From: Streblospio benedicti
Lineage: Eukaryota > Annelida > Polychaeta > Spionida > Spionidae
Assembly: GCA_019095985.1 (NCBI GenBank)
Contig: CM032659.1
Coordinates: 20,728,464 to 20,792,463 of the forward strand
Length of the DNA: 64,000 nucleotides
Direction of reading: 5' to 3'
The notes under the pieces are model-generated. The model ran no database searches. It had not been told where the DNA came from and saw only the letters and a list, made by a program, of their open reading frames with translations. This document shows, in pieces, positions 1 to 18,349 of the stretch (the stretch's first letter is position 1; each line of letters starts with the position of its first letter). The position numbers and the translations under genes are program-made.

Positions 1-2237
1 TTACCTTCATGTAATAAAAATTCAGTATTTGAACGCTATTCAAGTAGTACATGTAGAAACAATAACAATTTACCTTCAGTCTTAAAGGTTGTTCCCAAAC
101 ACTCTTTCTCCACATCATACTTGATACTTGGACGGTGCTAAGTTGTCAGTACAATGAAGTGTGCCAATATTATCTATAATCTATTTGTATGTACTAACTA
201 ACAAAAGTGCTCAGAGCCTACGTTACTCATGCCCCACATTTGCACACGGGTGGGTGCTGGAGAAAAAGAGTGCTGTGCTCATTTCATACACATATCCATT
301 TCCTATGTCCATGGAAGGCATTATGCACAAACACTAACTTTTCCTACATTAGATTTGACAATAATGACTTGGCTGAGACCTAATTGTACACACGTGTACA
401 TGGAGTGACTGTTCCTGTAGTCATGGGTTAGTAATCGGAGTATGGATGCTTGCTAGATTGATATAATTCATTACTATCATGGTTGGACGTAATGGACAGA
501 ACCTAAGTAATAAACAGACTATATATGTGAATGTGTCTGTATTTGGACTATGCCAATGTGTATGTGGCTTCAAGCAGGATGAGAGGTTGGTAATGTTAGT
601 ACCGGTGTGCCATCAAGTCATGGGTGCCGTCAGGATGGGAAGCATGCTATCAGAACTTGGCGATGGGTATCAGATTTGGGGCTGAGCTTTTTTAGGACAA
701 GGGTGGGTGCTATCAGGATGATGGGTGGGAGTGGATGGTGTAGACCGGTGGTGAAGACCCGAACTACTTAATATGTATTTGTTGTTAATTAGTGGCCTAG
801 GGATGGGGGAATGTTGGCAGATACTATCAGGAAGTGGGTGAGTGGTGTCAAAATGCGGACATTGAGTAGTGGCCTTTATTTTTTGGATTGTTGGTGCCTT
901 GACTTTCTTTTCATCATTGACTGTTGTTATATGCTTCTGAAAACCTCCGCCAATGAATCATACTAGATGCTTATGTTTGCTGTGTAATTAGTGTGTTTAA
1001 ATTATTTATGTGTTTGTAATTTGTACCCTCTAAATAGGAATACTTATAGCCAATGTTAGGGGGAAATCACACTGCCGTTAATTTTTACTCGCTATTACAG
1101 AGGATGGTCACCCTGTCGTGTTAACATAGTAAAAAAAACTGCCTTTCAATGAATGCCGCCTTGGCTGGATCTGTAATGTTGTGTGTATGGGGATGTTGTC
1201 AGGGTGCTTTCAGGACGTGGGCAAGTGTCGTCGGGACAAGGGTGCTTGAAAATAAAATGCTATAAAAACATATTCATACACTCACCAAATATGTCTTTTT
1301 TCTATAGCCATGGAGGGCATTGTGTTCCCATTTACATTGACACAAACAGTTCCTCTCTTAGATTTTCATTTTACATGCCAAATCAATGGATGTCACTAAT
1401 CATTTAGTTGGGATCTTTTTATTATACTTATATACGATTATGTAACTGGAGTGATTCAATGTGATTCTTAGCATGCCTCTTTGACCACACGGGTATCAGC
1501 TAGTATTAATAATTTATTTAATTAGCAGGTATCAATAAGTACTATTTATGAATATTTCTTAAAGATTATTACTATTGTATCATAAATCTTATTAAAAATC
1601 TATGTTTGGCCTAAATGATTTCAAAATTATTTTTTTGTCTAATTGTGCACTTTTGCACTTTTGCGAAATGATAGTGATTAGTTGTTTCATGAGCCAAACT
1701 GTATATTTTAGCTAAAATGATAGTAAAATACATGTTTTAATGAGCTGGATTTTTTTTACCCCGGTGAAACACAAAATATCACTTGATCTTGACCGAAGCG
1801 CCATGGCAGCCTTCCGTAAATGGGAAACACTAGTCCACTGCCAATATACCCACTTCAGCGACGGTTTGGTCTTTTCCCATATGGGTACCGTCTCACAACA
1901 TCAACATACTTTGTATTTCTTATGCCATGCATGTACATGTATATCTTTCTATTCTCTTCGTGTGGGTCGTCTATTTACCTTTCATGTATTAGAACTATTT
2001 TTATTGGTGACATGAGCTCAAATTTGTTGGTTAGTCTTGGATATATCTGTGTCTGATTTCGTGTCCCATAAATGGTGACAACATTTATTATGCAAACTTA
2101 ATTTGCTGTTGTTTCTGATGTCATACCCGTTCGATCAAAATACTCCAACGGTTCTTGAAACATGATGCAAAGACAAACGTCTGACTGTCCCGATGACATT
2201 ACCGTGAATTGAAAATTATTTCAATCTAGTTCTAGAG
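1..2237. other. Intergenic, no gene recognised; degenerate repeats
   Basis: No credible exon is seen. Two stretches about 1 kb apart (about 240-400 and 1205-1420) share a diverged pattern around CCATGGAAGGCATT / CCATGGAGGGCATT and look like an old duplication. Between and beside them (about 600-860 and 1180-1250) a short motif of the type GGTGCTATCAGGA recurs irregularly, like a decayed minisatellite. Short open frames here have no family signature and biased repeat-like composition. A stretch at 1757-1775 matches in inverted form around 17755-17775 (GTGAAACACAAAAT), probably another small repeat family. Confidence 0.35.
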
Positions 2238-2410
2238 CACTGCACATCCAGTTCGTGTGTACACCCAGTTCGTGTGTTATTTAAATAAAATTGGTAGGCT
2301 CCAAACAATTAGCACACAATATTACTACTTTAAACATTATTGCTTTCCCGTTGCCAAAGTGGAAAAAAAAAAATCTAGTACAATAAAATGCACGAACTGG
2401 GTGTGCAGTG
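2238..2410. mobile_element. Small MITE-like element with 20-bp inverted ends
   Basis: The left end reads CACTGCACATCCAGTTCGTG (2238-2257). The right end (2391-2410) is its reverse complement with one mismatch. The 173-bp interior is AT-rich and non-coding. This is the form of a non-autonomous cut-and-paste DNA transposon. No clear target duplication is visible, so the superfamily stays open. It ends eight bases before the first Helitron-like unit. Confidence 0.6.
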
Positions 2411-2417
2411 ATCTATA

Positions 2418-3773
2418 TCTATATATATAAAGGAAGAGGCCATTTTTTGCGTCACAAAAGGCTTTTTAACCAGAAGACGTACACACTTCAAACTATGTAT
2501 GTAAAATAAGGACAACTCGTTATAATAACACATTTCAAACCAAATAAATTGGTTTTAATGATAAAATCAAGAAAAAAAGATTTTTTATAGAAAGGTTGCT
2601 TACAGGGCCATGTTTGTTAAAGGCACGTAATACGTTAAACGTTTGTATGTCAAACATACGTTGCACGTCACACGTACAGTCATACAAGGAGGGAACTGGG
2701 GAGGGTGGTGACAATGGTGATGGAGACGCATTTTATCTACTCCGGACCTGTTTTGAGGAGGGGTGTTGGCAGAAAGGGTGTGTGTGTCCATATGGTGGAG
2801 GGGTGGGTGGATGGGGGGGCGTCAAGGCTGGTGTCCATATGGGTTGGGGGTATGGTTGGTGGTGAGGCAGGGAGGAGCATTTAATCTGTTCCAGATCTCA
2901 TCAATTTCAACCCGAGCAGCAGCAGAAAGGGGGTGGTAGAGATGCACATTTAATGGTCTGCACGTGTTTACCAGGGGTAGGAGTAGCTGGAGGGAGGGAC
3001 ATTAGAGGGATCAAGCATTGCCACATACATGTAGTGTGTGTATGGCTGCCACATATGACTCTGGGAGGAAGGGGATGGAGGTGTATTTAATCTTTCCCAG
3101 ACCTGTATAGTGACGGAAGCTGGTGTGAGGGATGTGGGACAGGGGGAAGAATGGGAAGGGAGGAGCATTTAATATGTTTTTGATCTCATCTGTTTCAACC
3201 AGAGCAGCAGCAGGAAGGGGGTGGATTAATTATGGATCTGTTTAGATGGGGATTGGGTAGAGAGGGTTGGGGAGAGAAGAGGGGTTGGGGTTGGAAGGAA
3301 GGGTAGGGATGAGTGGGAAATTTAATCTGCTCTGCACGTGTTTACCATGGGTAGCAGTTTGTGGGGGAGGGATATTAGAGGCATATATAGGCAGATCCAG
3401 GTTTTTGGAAAAAGAGGGGGGCACTTAAGCAAAAAGGGGGGCGCACTTAAGGATTTTATCAAAAACGAAAATGAAGTATTTTGGTGGGAAAGGGGGGCCC
3501 CCCACCCCTCCAGCCCCCCACCCCCCACCCCATTGATCTGCCTATAAGAGGGATCAAGCATTGCCATATTTAGTACATTTAGTGTGTAAATGGCTGTGAC
3601 ATATGACAATGGGAGGACGGTGATTGAGGTGTAATTAATCTGTCACAGACCTGTATACTGACGAGAACTGGTTTGAGGGATGTGGGACAGGAGGAAGGAT
3701 GGGGAGGGAGGAGCATTTAATGTGTTCCGGATCTCATCTGTTTCAACCCTAGCAACGCCGGGTAAACAGCTAG
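2418..3773 (+). mobile_element. Helitron-like non-autonomous element, array unit 1
   Basis: The unit begins with TC (TCTATATATATAAAGG) and ends with CTAG. Just upstream of the end is a short hairpin, ACCC-N10-GGGT, in the segment AACGCCGGGTAAACAGCTAG. TC...hairpin...CTRR is the diagnostic end structure of Helitrons (established knowledge). The preceding base is A, as expected for insertion between A and T. There is no Rep/helicase coding, so it is non-autonomous. The interior has a conserved 5' block of about 270 bp rich in ACGT, then a purine-rich part in which a module around GGAGGAGCATTTAAT...GATCTCATC...TTTCAACC recurs three times. A MITE is inserted at 3382-3546. Open frames here are composition artefacts. 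Confidence 0.75.
3382..3546. mobile_element. 165-bp MITE nested in Helitron-like unit 1
   Basis: Compared with the sister unit at 3774-4977, this stretch is an extra insertion. It is flanked by AGAGG on both sides (3377-3381 and 3547-3551), consistent with a 5-bp target duplication. Perfect 12-bp inverted repeats TATAGGCAGATC (3386-3397) and GATCTGCCTATA (3535-3546) lie at or near its ends. The interior has G-rich and C-rich runs that could pair. The empty site is preserved in unit 2 near 4755, which gives direct evidence of the insertion. Confidence 0.7.
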
Positions 3774-4977
3774 TCTATATATATTAAGGAAGAGGCGATT
3801 TTTTGCGTCACAAAAGGCTTTTTAACCACAAGACGTACACACTTCAAACTATGTATGTAAAATCAGGACATCTTGGTGGTCGTTATAATATCACATTTCA
3901 AACCAAATAAATTGGTTTTAATGATAAAAAACAAGAAAAAAGAATTTCTATAAAGTTTGCTTACAGGGCCATGTTTGTTAAAGGTACGTAATACGTTAAA
4001 CGTTTGTATATGTCAAACGTACGTTGCACGTCACAAGGCACAGTTATGTCAAACGTACGTTGCACGTCACACGTACAGTCATACAGCGAGGGAGCTGGGA
4101 AGGGTGGTGATGGTGATGGAGGTGCATTTTATCTGCTCCGGACCTGTTTTGAGGAGGGGTGTTGGCAGAAAGGGTGTGTGTGTCCATATGGCGGGGGGGG
4201 GGGGGGACATGGCTGGTGTCCATATGGGTTGGGGGTATGGCTGGTGGTGAGTCAGGGAGGAGCATTTAATCTGTTCCAGATCTCATCAATTTCAACCCGA
4301 GCAGCAGCAGAAAGGGGGTGATTGACATTTAATGGTCTGCACGTGTTTAGCACGGGTAGGAGTAGCTGGAGGGAGGGATGTTAAATGGATCAAGCATTGA
4401 CACATACATGTAGTGTGTGTATGGCTGTCACATATGAGTGTGGGAAGAAGGTGATGGAGGTGTATTTAATCTTTCCAAGACCTGTGTAGTGACGGGAGCT
4501 GGTGTGAGGGATGTGGGACAGGGGAAAGAATGGGAAGGGAGGAGCATTTAGTATGTTCCAGATCTCTTCCGTTTCAACCAGAGCAGTAGCAAGAAGGGGG
4601 TGCATTAATTGTGGACCTGTTTGGATGGGGATGAGGTAGAGAGGGTTGGGGAGAGAAGAGAGGGGGTGGAAGGAAGGGTAGGGATGAGTGGGACATTTAA
4701 ACTGCTCCGCACGTGTTTACCATGGGTAGCAGTAGCTGGGGGAGGGATATTAGAGGGATCAATCATTGCCATATTTAGTACATTTACTGTGTAAATGGCT
4801 GTGACATATGATGATGGGAGGACAGTGATGGAGATGTATTTAATCTGTTACAGACCTGTATACTGACAAGAACTGGTTCGAGGGATGCAGGGCACGAGGA
4901 AGGATGGGGAGGGAGGAGCATTTAATGTGTTCCGGATCTCATCTGTTTCAAATGAGCAACGCCGGGTAAACAGCTAG
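3774..4977 (+). mobile_element. Helitron-like non-autonomous element, array unit 2
   Basis: The unit starts with TC directly after the CTAG of unit 1, with no spacer, and ends with its own CTAG at 4974-4977 after AACGCCGGGTAAACAG. It has the same internal order as unit 1 but lacks the 165-bp MITE. It carries an extra short duplication of an ACGT-rich 5' motif near 4015-4070 and a long G run near 4193-4207. The hairpin left arm is less well kept than in unit 1 (AAATGAGC instead of AACCCTAGC). Confidence 0.75.
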
Positions 4978-5262
4978 TCTATATATATAAAGGAAGAGGC
5001 CATTTTTTGCGTCACAAAAGTCTTTTTAACCACAATACGTACACACTTCAAACTATGTATGTTAAATCAGGACAACTTGGTGGTCGTTATAATATCACAT
5101 TTCAAACCAAATAAATTGGTTTCAATGATAAAAACAAGAAAAAAGATTTTTTTAGAAAGGTTGCTTACAGGGCCATGTTTGTTAAAGGTACGTAATACGT
5201 TAAACGTTTGTATATGTCACACGTAAGTTGCACGTCACACGTACAGTCATACAACGAGGGTA
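4978..5262 (+). mobile_element. Helitron-like 5' end, array unit 3 (fragment)
   Basis: A third TCTATATATATAAAGG start follows the CTAG of unit 2 directly. Similarity to the 5' block of units 1 and 2 runs through TTGCTTACAGGGCCATGTTT and the CACGTCACACGTACAG segment. It then stops near 5262, where unrelated sequence begins. Only the 5' portion is present. Truncation, or a different internal segment captured behind the same 5' end, are both possible. Confidence 0.65.
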
Positions 5263-5293
5263 GTCTCGCGCAACACAGACCAACGTACAGCGA

Positions 5294-5336
5294 GCTCCGC
5301 TTTGAACCATGTAGATACAAAAATCATGAATCGTAT
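5294..5336. repeat. 43-bp sequence shared exactly with 11064-11106
   Basis: The stretch starting GCTCCGCTTTGAACCATGTA and ending CATGAATCGTAT occurs base for base at 11064-11106 in the same direction. Flanks differ. It is probably part of a young mobile element whose borders are not otherwise visible. Confidence 0.7.
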
Positions 5337-5379
5337 TGGCACACTCAATGATCACACACTCATTCAACCGAATGACCTG

Positions 5380-6400
5380 TACCTAATTATCGTGTAGGTG
5401 CCACGGAGCTGTGTATGCAACGTCTAGTCTGGTGAACGTCCGTTGGACGTCTTGGTTTGGAAAACGTTTTTAAGACGTGTGAAAGACGTATTGGTCCAGG
5501 GAAGACGTCTGTAAGACGTTTTTGAAACGTTGGGGTCCAACCTGATAGGGGTGGTTTGTGCTCACGTATGTAAAACTTGATAAGAACACGTATTCTGTAC
5601 GTTCTCCACGCGTTCATTTCTTTGATGACATTTTGAAGACGTGTTACGGACGTCATTATATATATATAACCTCAATGTTCAACTGATTACACATCACGTT
5701 TGTAACACGTTTTTGAAACGTTAGGATGGGACCGTGTGGGGGTCGTTTGTGCTCACGTATGGAAAACTTGTCAAGAACACGTATTCTGGACGTTCTCCAC
5801 ACGTCTGGAATTGGGTGGAGTTCACTTGTTGAAATGACGTATTTCAAACTTAGAAACGACGTATTTAATTGTACACCATAGAAGATTCCCGGGTGTACGT
5901 GTAGACATGGTTTTTTATCACGTATGGAAAACATGTTGGGAACACGTCATCTGAAGGTTCTCCACACGTTCTGTCCAGAAGGAGGTATTGAAGACGAGCG
6001 TTATGATCATATATGGGTATGACAACCAACTACCCTTGTGGGTGTGGTTTCTGCTCACATGTAGAAAACTTGTTAAAAACACATCATCTAAACGTTCTCC
6101 GTACGTTTTGCAGACGTCTGGAAATGTTCCATCTTTGAAGGACGTTTTAAAGACGTGTTATGGACGTCAGTGTATATAGGCTCAAAAACTCAAAGGACTT
6201 GTTCACTCTCATCACCACTGAAGCAATAACCCAGAGATTCTAGTGTCTTGCATCCTCACTGAACCTCGATGCCACCACCAGACCCGACCCGACCTTCTGG
6301 TCACTAGTCCAACTCCCTAGTCACTCGGCCACCGAAGCACTGGGCGTCTTGGTTTGGAAGACGTGTGAAAGACGAATGAAAGACGTATTGAATCACAATG
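5380..6400. repeat. ACGT-dense degenerate tandem repeat block
   Basis: Four imperfect copies of a segment of about 55 bp of the form CACGTATGnAAAACTTG...AACACGT...GTTCTCCACACGT start near 5562, 5754, 5919 and 6055. The region between and around them (from about 5400, with an outlier at 6880-7025) is crowded with ACGT tetramers, often AAGACGT or AACGTT. The high density of this palindromic tetramer contrasts with the AT-rich neighbourhood. It may be the subterminal repeat region of a DNA transposon or a decayed satellite. Open frames here are by-products. Confidence 0.5.
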
Positions 6401-7284
6401 CAATCTGAAAAGGTGTAGGTCATTGTGTTAAAATTTTAAAAATCGTAAACATTGTTTATGTTTGTCTGTAATGGTGTATAGTAGACATTCACACCACCAT
6501 GTGTTGATAAAACAACACCAACGATGATAGTTTCTATTACAAGATAGATTATTTAGAAAGTGGCTTATGCTCTTAAAATGCAAACTGCAACTTTTAAATT
6601 GGATCTTATGGGTAGTATATAAGGTGTTTGACGCTTATATAATCATTCGTCGCGAAGGATGCAGTGAAAGTAGATGTTGATCGACGATGTATGCAGAATG
6701 CCCAATGATGAGAACAAGGTAAGTGGTCAATTTCACATATGATGAATGATGGATTGAATGAATATGAATTTACAAAAATATATGCATATATATGTGTGTG
6801 TCACAATCCCCACTCCAGATGCAGATTCTCAATGGAAGCGCTTCTTCACAATGTGCAATTAATCCATCATTGATCACACCGAGACGCTATTTTAGAGTTT
6901 TCCCCACGTTATTCAAAGTCCTTATATCGGTTTCCATACGTCTTCAAAACCTAAGGGTCACATCATCCCCACGTCTTACTGACATTTTATTTAGGTGTTC
7001 CACACGTTTTCTGGACATCTGACGTGATGTAGAAAAAATTGTATGAGTAAATGAACAGTTACCTAATAATAAACTGATTAAACAATAAGATAGTATAATG
7101 TACTGTGGGAATGAAAAAATACCATACAGACTGTAAGAAATTTACTGTGTGAGCACTTGAGTAGACACGTTGAGCAAACTGTGTGTACATTGTGGATTGG
7201 AAGAGATAGGGCATTTCTGTAGTGGGCCATGTTAACGCCTTTGCATTAGAGGCCGTTATGTGTTGTAGCACACTCACTGGTGTT

Positions 7285-7345
7285 CCCGCGTTGACCTAAA
7301 TTCTCGCGGGAGAAAACGGGATCGGCCATCTTGTATTTTTTGTCA
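7285..7345 (+). promoter_or_regulatory. Possible TATA-less promoter: TCTCGCGGGA and YY1-like GCCATCTTG
   Basis: TTCTCGCGGGAGAA resembles the TCTCGCGAGA element of housekeeping promoters. GCCATCTTG about 20 bp later is the core of a YY1 site, usually found near start sites of TATA-less genes. The local composition is richer in G, C and CpG than the surroundings. The role is inferred from motifs only. Confidence 0.3.
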
Positions 7346-8145
7346 AAGAAGCGGCAATGGCACAACTCGTGGCGACAAAACAAAATCGAATGTAATCTTC
7401 AAGATGCTGCGGCATCAACACGTTTAATTATGTCATTTCGGAATATTGATATGTAAGTAATAATCCGGATATATTAGTTTATAATTTTATATTTGTGATT
7501 CGTATAATTTTAGTAACTCGACATTTGTCTTACGACTTTGTCTGATTTGTATTTGATAGGACTGTCGTGGGGTTTGGTGATATCTAAAGTGTGTGCTGAT
7601 GATTAAACGGAGCTCAAAGTTGTGAGTGGATTGCTTAATTGAATTTTAGTGAATCTGTGTAGCGTAATATTTAATGTTAATACTTTGTATATTGTTATAA
7701 ATCATGTTGGTTTATTATTAGTTCATTACCATTGATTTGAGTACTAGTCCCTCGTGGATTATTTTATGGATTATTGTTATTATTTAGAAATACCATAAAA
7801 TTATATGAGGTGCTGTTTAATTGAAGAATTGTGGTTTCAGTGTGATGAGCTTTTACTTTGTATTGGTTAAGGTGTCATGCAAAATACATGGTAGAGTAAT
7901 GCATATTGATTATTGTGTAATGTAAAATGTGTTCCGACATACCTACCGTATGTCAATTTTATGGGAAATTAGAATTTAGTGGATAATTAATGTCGATTGT
8001 ATGAGAAAGGTCAATGAATTCTTGTTTAGATGATTGATTGTTAAGATGATCATTGCTGCTTGACTAATGTTTGTTTTATTGTGTTATTTTGAGTTCACAG
8101 AATGTATTATGTCTTGTGCACAATAAAGCCTTCAATAAGTTGGAC
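7300..8145 (+). ncRNA. Candidate two-exon non-coding transcript
   Basis: Downstream of the promoter-like motifs, a GT-AG pair can be drawn: donor GATAT|GTAAGTAA near 7450 and acceptor after TTTTGAGTTCACAG at 8100. The short second part carries AATAAA at about 8121-8126. The first ATG (about 7357) opens only a 12-residue frame ending at TAA, so no protein is evident. No C/D or H/ACA snoRNA was found in the putative intron. This is inference from signals only. Confidence 0.22.
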
Positions 8146-8446
8146 GACGTTATGGTTATTCAAAATGACATCAATGGGCAGCCACTTTACAGGCCATGAC
8201 TTTTTCGTAGCATGAAGAAACTGCAATTAGCCCATGCATACAGTCAGACAGTCAGTTTCTGTAAAACGCCTATTTTATATGCAAAAGTGGTCAGCTACAA
8301 CAAGCAGAATGCTGTTATTTCTACTCGGTGACCTACTTTTATATTACAAGTCTTTTTAACTTGTGCCAGAGTAAAACCGATCCATGGATTGAGATCTCTA
8401 TATAGTGTTGCGAGTAAGAGATAAATAAATGGTTTTGCTTGTTAGT

Positions 8447-8452
8447 TTTATT
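8447..8452 (-). terminator. Possible poly(A) signal of gene A
   Basis: TTTATT on the plus strand reads AATAAA on the minus strand, about 460 bases after the gene A stop codon. It is the best candidate seen in this interval, but AATAAA is frequent by chance in AT-rich DNA. Confidence 0.25.
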
Positions 8453-8914
8453 TGTAATCAGTATATAGAGTAATGTTTTCGTTATGCAAGAACAAAGTCC
8501 ATCTAATCACACTGTACATCACACTGTACAAGTTGTCCAGAATATTTATATATTTGTACAAACTAATACACAAGAACACAAGTCAGAACACAAGTCAGTG
8601 GCATTGCAATGTATGCAATTATAAATAATTGTTTGCTTTTACTTGATCGGTTCTTCAAATATTTATACGTGTATTACAACCCCTATACTATCACAGTACC
8701 ATGCAGTGGAAGTGTGGAAAAGGGCATATAGGTATCCAGGGGGAGCTTGTTTTAAATTTCAACTGCAGTTAAATGTTATTGGTTTTATATATTTTTTCAA
8801 GCATCGTATATAAAAAGTCAGCAATCGTCAGTTAAACTCTTCTTTTGAAAAAAAACCTGGGCTTCCGCCCGTGAATATCAACTGGGCGGCATCTAGGCGG
8901 GAGTGTGCGTGTGT

Positions 8915-15168
<6,254 letters not shown>

Positions 15169-15398
15169 GGTCACGCTGCTGTATCAACGTCAGCACTTTG
15201 ACCTCTTTGACCACTGGTATATATGTCAGTGTGAGAATGCAAACATGTAGTTATCAGAAAATATTTCAATTTGGAAAAAAGTAGGTCAATCTTTTAAAAC
15301 CATTATTTCTTCTCGTATTGGAGCATGATGTGATCTAAATGTATATCCCCGTGACAGCATGCATTCAATTTGAGACACATCCGTTTGTGTTTTATCAG

Positions 15399-16243
15399 TT
15401 AAGGGTACTGTGAACTCTTTAAGGGAAAAATATTCTATTTTCAGCTTTTTAATATTTATTATACTGTAAACTATGAAGAACAACATGTTTTGAAATGAAC
15501 CTTTTATCTTCAATAGTTTTCCCATTACAACCCATTTTGTGAAGACCACCCCCGGAGTGAAAAACAATGACTCATTCTTTGCAGGCTTATAAGGTTATAT
15601 CGGCTAAAAATTCAATTTTTACATTTTCATCGTTTTGTATGCTATAAATGATAAAGAAAAACATCTTTACAAAATGAACCTTTTATCATCAATAGTTTTT
15701 CTTATATTGTCAATTTATATTGATTGGCCATGTTTAAAGCCCATTTTCTCAAAACTAAGTTTGCATAGTGGATTGATTTTTCTTTTTATATTTCTCTCTA
15801 ACCGTGAAATCACATTTTCCCAAACGTGAATATATTTGAAGATATATGCATTCTGAAGAAAACCTTACTAGGGATTTTGATTTTTTTATTTCGTTGATGA
15901 ATTATGAACGTTTTTGTATTGATATGCTAGAAAAAAAAGGGAAAATATGAAAAAATTGAGGCAAGGTTTTCTAGATAAATATACAAATTTTGTAACTGAA
16001 TAGTGATTTTGGTCATTTTGATGTTTTACTATCAGTTATATGCTTCACAGGCAAAGTTGTAATTTTTTCACTAATTGCTTTATAAAAAAATGTTAATCAA
16101 TCTATACATTTCAAAACATGTTGTGTCATTAGATTAGATAATTATCTACAAAATAAGGTGTAATTTGTAAGAATTGAAGCAATAATGAGTGAGAAAATCA
16201 AAGTTTAATAAAATCGTAAGAAAAGAGTTCACAGTCCCCTTAA
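15399..16243. mobile_element. TTAA-flanked TIR element (non-autonomous, piggyBac-like target)
   Basis: TTAA at 15399-15402 and 16240-16243 brackets the inverted ends GGGTACTGTGAACTCTTT and GGGGACTGTGAACTCTTT (the latter as read inward from the right), 17 of 18 bases identical. TTAA target duplications are the hallmark of piggyBac, but the TIR start is not the classic CCC, so the superfamily is uncertain. The 837-bp interior is AT-rich with no transposase. A second copy lies inverted at about 57440-58240. Confidence 0.7.
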
Positions 16244-18134
16244 AACTGTTGGGAACTATGTAAATATACTTCAAGACCTCGTCTGTCAACATGAATCTTT
16301 TTTACAGAGTACGTAATATGGTGATACAATTACAATATACTAGAATATTTCAATAACGTATAATTTGAATAATAGGCCCGAAATAGATAGACTTCAAGAA
16401 CATCTAATTTAGATCATGGGTGCAGGCCCTGGTGGTGTCATTTTGAAAAGATGGAGACACATTTTAAATAATATCAGTAACATTAAACTCAAAATTAATA
16501 ATCGTTGAGCATGTGAAACGAAATCCAATGGATCTATTCAAAACAATATCTAAAACTTACAGAATTTATGTCAATCCTGAATTCCAAGTGTTGTGACTTG
16601 AAGAAGTGCTATTTTAGGACTGATTATATACTGGCCTCCAAGTGAGAGAAATGCCAAGAAACACGTATTCTCTTTAAGTTTACTGCCACATAGGCACGTG
16701 TACATCGCCTGACTCATACTTTGCATTATCATCTTAAGATGTTTGGCACCCAAACATGTGGCATTAAAACAACAATAAATAGTCAAAGGCGACAGTCTAA
16801 AAGAACACAAAACAACATTTACTACTTTTAGCTAAAACAACAGTAAGCACTGTTTATGCAATATACGAGATTACTTACATATTATGCTACAGATAGAGTT
16901 GTACGCGTGTGTGCCCCGCATCATCACATGTGTGTAATTTAAGGCTTTTGCATTTCCAATAAACTACTTAATTTTGGTTTGTGAATCTAAGTGACCTATT
17001 GGCCACAACGGTCTGTAATTGCGTCCATTGTGACTGTTGATCCCTGACTTATTATCCCTCTACAGACCACAACATTGTAGATAGAGGTTTCCATTTGGGC
17101 ATACAATGTATACAGTGCGTTAAATCAACTACATATCATATTATCGACAATGGTTCCTATTTTGGCAAATTTTCGGCTATTTTAGTCCTAACCGGTTTGT
17201 CAGTTTGCCTTTGGTAACACTTTTCATCATACATTTATATCTCTATATTTGTAGACTTGTTACATCTGCATGTAGGTTAAGGGGTCTTATGGCAAAGAGT
17301 GTAGAGTTATTTCTCATCGTCAGGCCTCCTTACGTAACCCCACCACGTCACGAAAAAGACCTGTTCTAAGTCTAATCCGGGGGGCCACGTGCAAGATATG
17401 TAAATCCGGCTTTGCCCATGATTTACTGCGGTAATCTTGGCAAACGTCGTGGTGACATAAGGAAGTCATTATTCTATAAAACACAAGTCCAGGTATACAC
17501 ATAGTGCAACTTTGCATTTTATATGGCTTAAATCAGTAGAACTGCTATTAGGAAGCAGAACTTTCTTACTTATAAAAGGGTGTCTAGTTTGGGGGAACAC
17601 ACACAGTGTAAAAACGTAAGTTGCACGAGCACAACTCTAACGTGTAATTCGATCAGGTATGAATACTTTGCTGTAACATTGAAATCGTGATCACATTCAC
17701 ACAGGAATGCACGCGTGTCAGTTTACTTCAATAATGTGAAGTGAGCATTTTGTGTTTCACCAGGGTAGAAAATGAAGTTCATCAAAACTCCGGATCAAAA
17801 CACATTTTTATTATTTTAGGTAATATACATGTACATGTATACACTTTGGCACACGAAATTACTAATATTCATCATTTTGATTCACTTCTAGTTCTTTAAT
17901 ACATTTGTATGTGGTCCAGTAGGACATCGAGACAAACGTTCAATAAATTTATAAAAACGAAAGAAAAATACCTGTTTGGTAAGATTTATGACACCAAGTA
18001 ATAAAAAAGACCTTGTATGGTAATAATTATAGAAGAAACCTTCATAAATGTTATTTATTGATATATGGGAAATTAAGTTAGAAACATGTAGATATTTCTT
18101 GGATTTGAAGCATTTTTTGTAAAATCGCAACAAT
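16244..18134. other. Intergenic, no gene recognised
   Basis: AT-rich sequence with no exon-like frame or recognised protein family. Short open frames at 16571-16810 and 17320-17517 show no motif. A TACATGTACATGTATA tract occurs near 17825. Confidence 0.4.
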
Positions 18135-18349
18135 ATTTGAATTGTATTGTGCAGCGGAGTGCAAATGTATGGAACAGTCTACCTACGCGTGTTGTAGATG
18201 CGCCTGGCGTCATGCATTTGAAAGAACACGATAAACGCGAGGAACCACTCAAATACGACTGGGAAGAATGTATTAGCACCTCCAGAACCTACAGGACCAC
18301 TACTCGAAGCGACGCTGCGTATGAAGATCTGATGACTAAGGCCAGATGA
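18135..18349 (+). pseudogene. LINE tail relic (WNSLP motif)
   Basis: The frame contains RSANVWNSLPTRVVDAPGVM, the shape of the C-terminal end of many LINE ORF2 proteins (R-x-x-x-x-WN-x-LP-x-x-V-x-x-A-x-S). No RT core remains upstream, so this is a short 3' fragment. Confidence 0.5.

Noticed and set aside
2596-4321. Gly/Trp-rich and Pro/His-rich frames of 90-105 residues
   Set aside because: They lie inside the purine-rich interior of Helitron-like units and reappear, shifted, in each copy.
7452-8100. Intronic snoRNA in the candidate non-coding gene
   Set aside because: TGATGA-like C boxes occur, but no CTGA D box at a suitable distance with end pairing.
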